From: Dokdonella sp.
GTDB taxonomy: Bacteria > Pseudomonadota > Gammaproteobacteria > Xanthomonadales > Rhodanobacteraceae
Direction of reading: 5' to 3'
NCBI RefSeq assembly: GCF_019634815.1
Contig: NZ_JAHCAP010000027.1
Coordinates: forward strand, 1 to 43,695
Length of the DNA: 43,695 nt
Part shown: positions 25,461 to 33,250 of the stretch, piece after piece
Position numbering within the stretch: the stretch's first letter is position 1
Layout: the number at the start of each line of letters is the position of its first letter
The notes under the pieces: generated by a model
What the model saw: the letters and a program-made list of their open reading frames with translations, nothing else
What the model was told of the DNA's origin: nothing
Database searches by the model: none
Program-made: the position numbers and the translations under genes

Positions 25461-26750
25461 CTAACCTGCCTCAGCCGCGGGCTTTCCCTGCGCCGCGCCA
25501 CCGCTTTCGTGCGCAATGTGGAGAGGCAGCCTGCGTGTCACCAGCCAAACGAGGCAGACGCCCAGTGCCAGCAAGGCTGATGCGAGCAGGAACGGGGCGC
25601 CGGGAAGCTTCCATTCCAAGTGTCCGGCGATCGCCGCGGCAAAGATCTGCGTGAACAGGGCTGGCCCGAAGATGCCCGCAAGGCTCGACAAACTGCTGAT
25701 TGCCCCTTGCAGGCGCCCTTGCTCGCGCGGGTCGACACGATGCGTGATCAGGGCCTGCATCGATGGCCCCGCCAGCCCCCAAAGAGCCAGCAACGGAATG
25801 GCTGCGAGAAAAAACGGCCCGCTGCCCGCAAAGGCCATCAGCGCAAACCCGGCCGCACCAAAGCCGAGGCCGAGCCGAACCGTGCGGCGTTCACCCAGCA
25901 CCGGCACCAGGCGCCGCACCAGCCAGGCCTGCACGAAGGCGTTGCAGGCGCCTGTCAGGGCCAGCGCGTAGCCGACCTTCTGCGCGCCCCAGCCATAACG
26001 ATAATCGGCATAGAGCACGAACACGCTTTGCAGGACGTAATGGGCGAGATTGCTCATGAACACGACGGTCGCGAGCCCGAACACGGAGGGGTAGCGACGC
26101 AGCAGCATCACCGCGCCAAAAGGATTGGCATGCGACCAATCAAAGCGTCGGGCGCGCCGTTCGGGTGGCAATGATTCGGGCAGGATGAAAAAACCGTAGC
26201 AGAAATTCGTCAGTGCGAGCGCGGCCGCTGCGAAAAACGGCAGTCGCGTGTCGATGTGCCCGAGAAATCCACCCAGAGCCGGCCCGACGATGAAGCCGAT
26301 ACCGAAGGCCGAACCAAGCAATCCATAACTGGCGGCGCGCTTGTGCGGCGGCGTGATGTCGGCGATGTAGGCGTTCGCGGTGGTGAAGCTGGCGGCGAAT
26401 GCACCGGAAAAGAAGCGACCGATCAGCAGCAACGGCACGGTGTTGACCAAGGCCATGAAGAGGAAATCAATGCCGATGCCAAGGTTGGAAAGCAGGATGA
26501 CCGAGCGCCGACCGTATCGATCCGACAGCGTGCCAAGAATCGGTGAGCAGATGAACTGGATCGTTGCGAACACGCTGCCGAACAGGCCGACCCACATCGC
26601 GGCCTTGGCAATGCCGCCGCCGCCCAGCTGCTCGATCAGGTGCGGCAGCACCGGAATGATGATTCCGAACGACAGGATGTCGATCAGCACGGTCACGAAC
26701 ACGAACGCGACCGCAGCGCGGCGCGCGGGCAAACGCGTTGGGGTGCTCAC
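25461..26750 (-). CDS. MFS transporter, TetA/TCR-like
   Basis: 429-aa major facilitator with 12 predicted helices. The drug:H+ antiporter-1 marks are present: VTVLIDILSFGIIIPVLPHL in helix 1, the loop 2-3 motif LGTLSDRYGRRSVIL, and motif C-like GSAFGIGFIVGPALGGFLG in helix 5. These place it with the tetracycline-resistance-like DHA1 group, which also contains many exporters of unknown substrate, so resistance should not be assumed. The GTG at 26750 is preferred to the TTG at 26756 because AAGGA lies 8 nt before it. folE lies 63 bp upstream on the same strand. Confidence 0.92.
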   Translation of the reverse strand: MSTPTRLPARRAAVAFVFVTVLIDILSFGIIIPVLPHLIEQLGGGGIAKAAMWVGLFGSVFATIQFICSPILGTLSDRYGRRSVILLSNLGIGIDFLFMALVNTVPLLLIGRFFSGAFAASFTTANAYIADITPPHKRAASYGLLGSAFGIGFIVGPALGGFLGHIDTRLPFFAAAALALTNFCYGFFILPESLPPERRARRFDWSHANPFGAVMLLRRYPSVFGLATVVFMSNLAHYVLQSVFVLYADYRYGWGAQKVGYALALTGACNAFVQAWLVRRLVPVLGERRTVRLGLGFGAAGFALMAFAGSGPFFLAAIPLLALWGLAGPSMQALITHRVDPREQGRLQGAISSLSSLAGIFGPALFTQIFAAAIAGHLEWKLPGAPFLLASALLALGVCLVWLVTRRLPLHIAHESGGAAQGKPAAEAG

Positions 26751-26813
26751 GCGCAAGTTCCTTGGCAGACTTTCCGATCCGGGTCCAGGTACGTTCAGTG
26801 CGGCCTTGGCGAC

Positions 26814-27449
26814 CTAGTGGTGGCTGTGCGAGTCGATGTCGATGAAGCGCAGGAATTCCGAACGTGTGCGTGCATCCTTGCGGAACGAGCCGAGCATCTG
26901 GCTGGTGATCATCGACACGCCGCGCTTGTGGACGCCGCGCGTGGTCATGCACTGATGGGTTGCGTCGATCACCACGCCGACACCACGCGGCTTGAGCACA
27001 CTGTCGATGCAGTGCGCGATCTGTGCGGTGAGTTTTTCCTGCACCTGGAATCGTCGAGCAAAGGCGTCGACGACACGCGCGAGCTTGGAGATCCCGACGA
27101 CCTTGTCCGTTGGCAGGTAGCCCACGTGCGCGCGACCGATGATCGGCGCCATGTGGTGCTCGCAATACGACTCGAAACGGATGTCACGCAGGACGATCAG
27201 CTCATCGTAACCGGCGACTTCCTCGAAGGTGCGCCCAAGATACTCGGCCGGATCGACCGCGTAGCCGGAAAACCAGTCGCGGTAGGCTTCGACCACGCGC
27301 TTGGGCGTGTCCAGCAGACCTTCGCGCGACGGGTCTTCGCCGGCCCAGCGCAACAGGGTGCGTACGGCCTCTTCGGCACCTTCCCTGGTGACCGCGACGG
27401 CATCCGCTTTTGCCTTTGCTCGGGGGGCAGACTTGCCTGACTTCGCCAT
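26814..27449 (-). CDS. folE: GTP cyclohydrolase I
   Basis: Converts GTP to 7,8-dihydroneopterin triphosphate, the first step to folate and tetrahydropterins. 211 aa from the ATG at 27449, with GAGGT just upstream. Zinc ligands Cys96 and His99 ([20 protein letters not shown]) and Cys167 ([12 protein letters not shown]) are intact, and the C-terminus SEFLRFIDI is typical. A basic Lys/Ala-rich N-terminal extension of about 18 residues precedes the domain. Tetrahydropterin is the cofactor of the phenylalanine hydroxylase encoded at 35101, although the two genes are not linked in an operon. Confidence 0.97.
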   Translation of the reverse strand: MAKSGKSAPRAKAKADAVAVTREGAEEAVRTLLRWAGEDPSREGLLDTPKRVVEAYRDWFSGYAVDPAEYLGRTFEEVAGYDELIVLRDIRFESYCEHHMAPIIGRAHVGYLPTDKVVGISKLARVVDAFARRFQVQEKLTAQIAHCIDSVLKPRGVGVVIDATHQCMTTRGVHKRGVSMITSQMLGSFRKDARTRSEFLRFIDIDSHSHH

Positions 27450-27620
27450 GACCTCAACCTGCGGACAACATCCGCGCAGTGTAGCGCTGTTCACTTCCCC
27501 GGGCGCGGCATCGTTGCGCTTGCGCGAAATTCCAGGCGGACGGCGCGCGCGCCCCTGTCGGCGACGTGTGGATCCTTCGGGCCCCACAAGCCTGCGGGGC
27601 AAGGCGTCACCGGCCCAGAA

Positions 27621-28658
27621 TCAGGGGCCCGCCTCGAAACCCGCGCTGAAGATGGGGTCGGTCACGACCCCGTTCACGTTCGCCCAGAGCAAGCGAATGT
27701 CCGCCTTGTCGAGGTCCTGGCTGTAAGTCAGGAAGAACGCGGCCACTCCGGTCTTGTTGTCAACCCAGGGAGAACTACCAAACGCACCGGTGCTCGACAC
27801 CTGGATCGCAGTGCCTTGCGCATCGATCGAGTTGCGCCATTCGCCATAGCCATAGCCGAACGCGAATGGGTCGGGCGTAGACACCATCGGCACGCCATGC
27901 GTCTGGTCGAGCTGCATCCGGGCGATCCCGCTGGCAGACAGAAAGGTCGCTCCGTCCCATTGGCCTTGCTGCACCACCATCTGCACGACATGCGAATAGT
28001 CGGCCAGGGTCGAACTGACGCCGCCGGCAATCTGCGGGTTGGCGTTGCCGAAATTGAAACCGGTATCGGGCATGCCGAGGGGCGATGTCAGTTCGTCCGA
28101 AAAGATTTGTGCCCATGCCTTGCCGGTGGCGATCTCGGCCATGCGCCCGCCGACCTGCATGCCATTGCCGGTGTAGGCGAACGCTGTGCCCGGCGGGCTT
28201 TCCAGCGGGCTTGCCAGTATCTCGTCCGCACAGCTTGCCAGCGTGAAATGAAGGTGGTCGCCCAGGCAGGCATCAGCGACATGCGTCAAACCGGAGGTGT
28301 GGCTGAAGAGCTGGCCGAGCGTGATCGTCTGCTTGTCGGGCGGCGCGTCGGGCATGTACTGCCCGACTGTATCGGTCCAACTCATCTCACCCCGCTCGAC
28401 GAGACGTTCGATCGTCAACGCCGACAGCCATTTGCTCGCGGAGGCGATCGGAACACGCGTCGTTGGCGTGAATGTCCCCAAATGGCTCTCGTAGAGAACC
28501 ACTCCGCCGCGAATCACGATCAGCGATGCGCCATCCATGTCGGGCGTGGTTTGCAGCAAGGCAATCATCTGCTGCGTGACGGGGGTGAAGTCGTACACCA
28601 CGGCCGCAGGCGTCGACGCAGCCGTGACCAGGCCCAGGAACAAACAAGCAGTGCGCAT
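27621..28658 (-). CDS. Secreted serine hydrolase (beta-lactamase/class C-like fold)
   Basis: 345 aa with a signal peptide (MRTACLFLGLVTAASTPAAV). Penicillin-binding-like fold: SxxK motif at 73-76 (SASK), LFSHTSGL, the catalytic-Tyr region PGTAFAYTGNGMQVGG (Tyr162), and FGYGYGEW. These match the family that includes esterases such as EstB, D-aminopeptidases and class C beta-lactamases; esterase or peptidase activity is as likely as beta-lactamase. There is no clear KTG box. The tail DPIFSAGFE resembles a short C-terminal motif I recall from exported proteins of Rhodanobacteraceae and relatives. It stands alone; a decayed rlmI copy lies behind its start. Confidence 0.85.
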   Translation of the reverse strand: MRTACLFLGLVTAASTPAAVVYDFTPVTQQMIALLQTTPDMDGASLIVIRGGVVLYESHLGTFTPTTRVPIASASKWLSALTIERLVERGEMSWTDTVGQYMPDAPPDKQTITLGQLFSHTSGLTHVADACLGDHLHFTLASCADEILASPLESPPGTAFAYTGNGMQVGGRMAEIATGKAWAQIFSDELTSPLGMPDTGFNFGNANPQIAGGVSSTLADYSHVVQMVVQQGQWDGATFLSASGIARMQLDQTHGVPMVSTPDPFAFGYGYGEWRNSIDAQGTAIQVSSTGAFGSSPWVDNKTGVAAFFLTYSQDLDKADIRLLWANVNGVVTDPIFSAGFEAGP

Positions 28659-28721
28659 GGTGGATTCCGCGGGAGCAATTGCATCGCCAAAACGTGCGAT
28701 CGCGCCAGCGGTTGACCGGGT

Positions 28722-29055
28722 CTACTCCACGCGGCAGAAGGCCGCCTTGAGATAGCGCGAATCGGGCACGTGGGCGAGCCAGGGAGGGTCAGCGCCAGGG
28801 AAATGCTCGAGCAGGATGCGCTTGATCAAGTCAGCTGGCGAAGCATTCCCGCCGAAAAGCACTCGATCACGAGGGGGTTGGCGAAGCGGTCGACGACCAT
28901 GCCAGACAGACCATCGCCCCTGGAGTGGATCAGCCGGCAGGCGTCGGACAGCGCATCAAGCTTGAGCACCTCGCGGCACAAGGTGATCGCAGCGCCGATC
29001 TTGCACGCGAAGGAGGTCTCGTCGACGGCTTCATCGGGGTCGGCTGTGAATACTC
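28722..29055 (-). pseudogene. Decayed partial copy of the rlmI methyltransferase gene
   Basis: By eye this stretch is about 90% or more identical to parts of the intact gene at 31808-32992. 28722-28799 matches 31808-31885 (including the TAG stop), and 28789-29055 matches about 32525-32795. The 651 bp between are missing exactly at an 11-bp direct repeat, GTCGGCGCCGG, present at 31874 and 32525 in the intact gene. The first 65-70 codons are also missing. A one-base loss near 28832 (AAGTCAGCT against AAGTCGCGCT) breaks the frame. It has the same orientation as the intact gene and sits about 3 kb away from it. Confidence 0.9.
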
Positions 29056-29170
29056 AATGCAAACTGTGCGCCGCCGGCGGCGCGCCCCGACCTGCCTGCC
29101 GGCTGGCGCAGTGAGCGTCGCCGTGCTGCGCCGGCGCCACTGGAATGCCTTGATCGCTATCACGACCCGA

Positions 29171-29815
29171 TCATTTGGACGATCGTGTCGACGAGCCAGC
29201 GCGTGGCTTGGTTCGCGCCTTGCTGGCGCGGCGGGGCGGCTTCACGTCGAGCGGGCCGAGTACCCACGCCAACGACATGCGTCTGCCGCCACGCTTTCCT
29301 TGCGAGTTGTGCAGCAGGCCCGTCAGGTGGGCGAGCAGGCGATTGATTTCTTCGAGCTCGGTTGTCGTCACCCATCCTGCAGCTCGACCCGCCCAAAGCT
29401 CCCGCCGCGGACCCTCGACCACCGTGTGTGGGTTGGCCAGGGCGCGCTTGAAGTCGCGCTCGCCCACGCGCAGGAGGCTGCCCACTGCACGCGCAACCGC
29501 GGCCGCGTTGGCTGTCTTGCCGGGTGAGTAACGCATACGCAGGGCTCGCCCTGCGCGCGCGGGGGTCCGATAGCGCAGCATTGACCCGCTGCCTTCCTCC
29601 ACCACCAGGCCTGCTGCGACCAGCACCCGCAGGTGGTAGTACAAGCCGTCGGCGGCACGACCCAATTGCGCGCCCAGCTCAGCCACGCTGATCGGCGCCG
29701 TGCAGGCTTCCAGGGCGTCGTATATCTCGATGCGAACCGGCGAGTTGAACAGCTTGATCTGCGCCGGCCTGTGGATCTGGTTGTCGTCGGTGTGTGCCAT
29801 TGGTTGGCTTGTCAT
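29171..29815 (-). CDS. ArsR-type winged-helix transcriptional regulator
   Basis: 214 aa. The winged-helix domain covers about residues 18-90 (IKLFNSPVRIEIYDALEACTAPISVAELGAQLGRAADGLYYHLRVLVAAGLVVEEG). A helical middle part and a strongly basic C-terminal tail (PPRRASKARTKPRAGSSTRSSK) follow. It resembles the ArsR-like HTH_20 group rather than metal sensors; no cysteine metal site is visible. The ATG at 29815 was taken; a second ATG at 29800 would drop five residues. It is divergent from the aspartyl protease gene with 69 bp between them and probably controls it. The pair lies between the two rlmI copies. Confidence 0.85.
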   Translation of the reverse strand: MTSQPMAHTDDNQIHRPAQIKLFNSPVRIEIYDALEACTAPISVAELGAQLGRAADGLYYHLRVLVAAGLVVEEGSGSMLRYRTPARAGRALRMRYSPGKTANAAAVARAVGSLLRVGERDFKRALANPHTVVEGPRRELWAGRAAGWVTTTELEEINRLLAHLTGLLHNSQGKRGGRRMSLAWVLGPLDVKPPRRASKARTKPRAGSSTRSSK

Positions 29816-29823
29816 GTTTGAAA

Positions 29824-29857
29824 TACATGAATATTCTTCAATCTACATGATGCATGT
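29824..29857. promoter_or_regulatory. Repeats in the regulator-protease intergenic region
   Basis: TACATGA occurs at 29824-29830 and 29844-29850, exactly 20 bp apart (two helical turns). The second copy is part of the inverted repeat ACATG-ATG-CATGT (29845-29857). The region is AT-rich. It is a plausible binding site for the divergent winged-helix regulator, but the assignment rests on position only. Confidence 0.45.
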
Positions 29858-29884
29858 GCAAGTGCGCCAGCTGCGGAGAACCTC

Positions 29885-31756
29885 ATGTTCGGACATTCCA
29901 TTGCCGTCTTCCTGACTTGTCTTGGCCTGCTTGCCGGCAACGCAAGGGCTGATGATGCGTCTGCGCTGTTCGCACGTGACAAGCTTGCTGCGGGTGGCGT
30001 GCGCTGGGATGCGGTGTTGAGTCTGGAAACGCGTGGGATGCTGCGCGCCGGTGGTCTGGAAGGCAGCTTTCGCAGCCTTCAGGACTTCAGGTACCTGCGG
30101 ACGGTCAGCCATTACCGGCTCGGCCCGGTCGAAGGAGCCGACGGCTATGACGGGGAACACGGCTGGTCGCAAGATCCGGGTGGCGAAGTCGCGCTGCTCG
30201 ATGCGCCCGCCGCGCGGCGGCGCCTGCGCAGCCAGGCGTGGCTGGATGCACACGGGTATTGGTATCCACAGCGTTTTCCGGCCCAATTCGGAGATCCAAG
30301 TGAGCGCGAGGTCGATGGCCGCCGCCTTGTCGTGGTCGAAGCCACCCCGCAGGGGGGCGATACGCTGACCCTGTGGTTCGATCCTGCCAGTCATCATCTG
30401 GTGCGCGTCACCCAGAAGCAGGATCAGGACACAGTCACGACGAGTCTCGACAATTGGCGCTCCGTCGATGGGCTGACGCTGCCCTTTCATGTGCGCACCG
30501 ATCTGACCGATGCAGCCGGACGCACGGATCCGCGCAGGCGTACCGAAGTGCAGATCGAGGGCGTCAAGACCAACATTGCCGTAGCCGATGCGGACTTCGC
30601 CGCGCCTGCGATGCGCGACACTGCACGCATCAAGAGCGTCTCCGGAATCACGAGCTTGCCGTTCGACCTGGTGAACAACCACATCTATGTCGATGGCACA
30701 ATCGATGGCAAACCTGCGCGCCTCCTCGTCGATACGGGGGGTGTGAACCTGCTTACTCCGGCGGCGGCAAGGAAATTCGGGCTTGTCGCGGAAGGCAAGC
30801 TTGCTGCGCGCGGAGTTGGCGAACATGAAGTGGACCTTGCTCTTGCGCACGCGGGCGAGGTACGTGTGGGCGATGCGATACTGACCAAGCCGGTGTTCTA
30901 CGTCGTCGACTTGGGTGACCTGCCCGCAGTGGAAGGTGTGGTCGCCGACGGTCTGGTCGGCTATGAAATGTTCCGCCGTTTCGGCGTCACCATCGATTAC
31001 GCAAAACGCGAACTAACTCTCGCCGAGCCGGCTCGGTTCGTGCCGCCCATGGGTGCTCATGCCGTTCCCTTTGAGCAGGCCGAGCGGATCCCGGTGATTT
31101 CGGCCACGCTCGATGGGCTACCGATCCGCGCCAGCATAGATACCGGCTCGCGCTCCTCCCTGACCCTGCACTCACCATTCGTGCACGAACACCACCTGAT
31201 CGCACGTTACGGTGCTGCTGCCGAAAGCGTGGTCGGATGGGGCGTGGGTGGCCCGAATCGCGGGCGTCCCGCACGCTTCGGGCGCCTCGAGCTGGGTGAC
31301 CTCGCGATCGATGCAATCGCCGGCGATCTGTATACCGGCGACAAGGGCTCGTTCGCGAGCCCCGACTTGGCCGCGAACATCGGGGGTGGCACCCTCAAGC
31401 GCTTCACGGTGGCCTTCGACTATGGCCAAAAGCTCATGTATCTGGCGCCCAATCAGCCCAATCCCGCGCCCGACGCCTACGACCGCAGTGGTTTGTGGCT
31501 GCTTGCCGGAAATCATTCCCTGCAGGTCGCCGACGTCGCTGCCGGCAGCGCCGCTGCCAAGGCCGGATTCAAGCTGGGCGATGCGATCACCGCGATCGAC
31601 GGTAAAGCGGTAGCCGTTCGCACGCTCGCCCAATGGCGCGAACGCTTGCGCGAGTTGCCTGCCGGTACGCGCCTCGCCTTCGATTTCCGGCGCGAGGGCA
31701 AGTCCGGCCGCGCCGAGCTGGTACTCGCTGACCGCATTCCGGCGCGAGTGCAATAG
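29885..31756 (+). CDS. Secreted protein with two retropepsin-like aspartyl protease domains and a PDZ domain
   Basis: 623 aa. Signal peptide MFGHSIAVFLTCLGLLAGNARA, then a roughly 220-residue N-terminal beta-rich domain (LSLETRGMLRAGGLEGSF ... DNWRSVDGLTLPFHVRTD) resembling periplasmic lipoprotein-carrier-type sheets. Next come two aspartyl protease units: the first with LLVDTGGVNLLTPAAA near residue 283 and the second with ASIDTGSRSSLTLHSP near 417. A C-terminal PDZ domain (about 535-615, AAKAGFKLGDAITAIDGKAV) ends the protein. Two DTG motifs in one chain would let it form an active site internally, as in pepsin-like enzymes. A periplasmic protease is likely; substrates are unknown. It is probably controlled by the divergent regulator. 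Confidence 0.88.
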   Translation: MFGHSIAVFLTCLGLLAGNARADDASALFARDKLAAGGVRWDAVLSLETRGMLRAGGLEGSFRSLQDFRYLRTVSHYRLGPVEGADGYDGEHGWSQDPGGEVALLDAPAARRRLRSQAWLDAHGYWYPQRFPAQFGDPSEREVDGRRLVVVEATPQGGDTLTLWFDPASHHLVRVTQKQDQDTVTTSLDNWRSVDGLTLPFHVRTDLTDAAGRTDPRRRTEVQIEGVKTNIAVADADFAAPAMRDTARIKSVSGITSLPFDLVNNHIYVDGTIDGKPARLLVDTGGVNLLTPAAARKFGLVAEGKLAARGVGEHEVDLALAHAGEVRVGDAILTKPVFYVVDLGDLPAVEGVVADGLVGYEMFRRFGVTIDYAKRELTLAEPARFVPPMGAHAVPFEQAERIPVISATLDGLPIRASIDTGSRSSLTLHSPFVHEHHLIARYGAAAESVVGWGVGGPNRGRPARFGRLELGDLAIDAIAGDLYTGDKGSFASPDLAANIGGGTLKRFTVAFDYGQKLMYLAPNQPNPAPDAYDRSGLWLLAGNHSLQVADVAAGSAAAKAGFKLGDAITAIDGKAVAVRTLAQWRERLRELPAGTRLAFDFRREGKSGRAELVLADRIPARVQ

Positions 31757-31807
31757 GCTGCTTCCGCAGGGGCGCGGATCGGGGCTGCGCTTGCGTGCCC
31801 GGAGCGG

Positions 31808-32992
31808 CTACTCCACGCGGCAGAAGGCCGCCTTGAGATAGCGCGATTCGGGCACGTGGGCGAGCCAGGGATGGTCGGCGCCGGCGCCGGTCACCTTGAG
31901 CACCTGCACGCTGCGGTTCGCGTAAAAGGCCGCGCGGCGGAGCATGTCGAGAAACTGCTCTTCGCTCACCAAGCCGGTGCACGAGCAAGTGAGGAAAATC
32001 CCGCCAGGCTTGACTGCGCCGAGCGCGAGTTTGTTCATGTCGAGATATTTCTTGAGTGCCGGAATCACCTGCTCGCGGTCGCGCGTCATCTTCGCCGGAT
32101 CGAGGATCACCACATCGAATTTCTTGTCCGGATTGGCGGCGACATCGCGCAGCCACGCAAAGATGTCCGCCTGGATGAACTTGATCCTGACTTTGTTCAG
32201 CCGCGCATTGTGCTCGGCGATCTCGAGGATTTCCTCGTCGAGGTCGATCCCGGTCACCTCGCTGGCGCCGCCGATGGTCTTGGCATGGATGCCGAAACCA
32301 CCGGAATTGCAGCACAGATCGAGCACGCTCTTGCCCTGGCACCACTGTGCCAGCAGCAGGCGGTTGTCGCGCTGATCGGCGAAGAAGCCGGTCTTGTGCT
32401 TGCTGCCCGGCGCGGCATGGAAGGCGACGCCATGCTCGTGGATCACCGTTGGCTTGGGGGTGGGCGGGTGGGACAGATCGAAGCTCTCCTGCTTCTGTAC
32501 ATGCTCCTCGGCGAAGGCGTAGGTGTCGGCGCCGGGGAAATGCTCGAGCAGGATGCGCTTGATCAAGTCGCGCTGGCGAAACATTCCCGCCGAAAAGAAC
32601 TCGATCACGAGGGTGTTGGCGAAGCGGTCGACGACGAGGCCGGACAGGCCATCGCCCTCGGAATGGATCAGTCGGTAGGCGTCGGTCACCGCATCCAGCT
32701 TGAGTACCTCACGGCGCAAGGCGATCGCAGCGCCGATCTTGCGCGCGAAGAAGGCCTCGTCGACGGCTTCGTCGGGGTCGGCTGTGAGTACACGCAGGGC
32801 GATGCGCGAATGACCGTTGTAGAAGCCGCGCCCCGCGTACTGCCCTTCACGGTCGACGATGTCGACGATGCTCCCGGGTTTGGGCTTGTTGGCGGGCTTC
32901 TCGACCATCTTCTGGAAAATCCACGGATGGTTGGAGCGGCGTTCGGTCTTGAGCTGGATCAGTGGCAGGCTGCCGGGGGTGGGCGTATTCAT
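31808..32992 (-). CDS. rlmI: 23S rRNA (cytosine-C5) methyltransferase RlmI-like
   Basis: 394 aa, full length for RlmI (m5C1962). N-terminal PUA domain (LKTERRSNHPWIFQKMVE ... GFYNGHSRIALRVL), a beta-hairpin middle part (DAYRLIHSEGDGLSGLVVDRF) and a SAM-binding Rossmann domain with VLDLCCNSGGFGIHAKT and VVILDPAKMTRDREQV. It ends with LTCSCTGLVS, where a TCSC motif carries the catalytic cysteine region. A damaged, internally deleted copy lies at 28722-29055. The 75 bp to its left end may hold a shared promoter with the riboswitch-led terC transcript. Confidence 0.94.
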   Translation of the reverse strand: MNTPTPGSLPLIQLKTERRSNHPWIFQKMVEKPANKPKPGSIVDIVDREGQYAGRGFYNGHSRIALRVLTADPDEAVDEAFFARKIGAAIALRREVLKLDAVTDAYRLIHSEGDGLSGLVVDRFANTLVIEFFSAGMFRQRDLIKRILLEHFPGADTYAFAEEHVQKQESFDLSHPPTPKPTVIHEHGVAFHAAPGSKHKTGFFADQRDNRLLLAQWCQGKSVLDLCCNSGGFGIHAKTIGGASEVTGIDLDEEILEIAEHNARLNKVRIKFIQADIFAWLRDVAANPDKKFDVVILDPAKMTRDREQVIPALKKYLDMNKLALGAVKPGGIFLTCSCTGLVSEEQFLDMLRRAAFYANRSVQVLKVTGAGADHPWLAHVPESRYLKAAFCRVE

Positions 32993-33067
32993 GGGGCAAT
33001 GATACCGTCCCTACCGGGCCGACCGGCTTGCGCGCATGCGCGCGAGGCGCTAACTTGCGCACCAGCA

Positions 33068-33192
33068 GAAGGGGAGTAGCTCTCCCGCCGCCACGATCGT
33101 CAGCACGGGTGGCCAGACCCCGGTCGGGTGGGCAGGGATCCACAAGGGATTCCTGCGAGCGAGACCTTCGCCGTCGACGGCGAAGGTGTGTC
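33068..33192 (+). ncRNA. yybP-ykoY (Mn2+) riboswitch
   Basis: The conserved core of the class is visible: AAGGGGAGTAG at 33069-33079 with the CCGCC segment after it, and GAGACCTTCGCC (33161-33172) closing by a perfect stem with GGCGAAGGTGTGTC (33179-33192). These are the two loops that hold Mn2+ in this class. It leads into terC, a usual target. About 60 nt remain before the start codon, so control is more likely at translation initiation; no terminator with a T-run is visible. Confidence 0.9.
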
Positions 33193-33250
33193 CGAAAAAC
33201 GCGCATCCTGCCATCGACCCGTGAACTGACAGTCTTCGCGAGGTTCGAGC

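Noticed and set aside
25461..26750. Tetracycline-resistance gene
   Set aside because: The family includes many exporters of other compounds; nothing in the sequence shows tetracycline specificity.
27500..27620. Hairpin GCCCC...GGGGC after the serine hydrolase gene
   Set aside because: Only a 5-bp stem with a 10-nt loop and no T-run; too weak to call a terminator.
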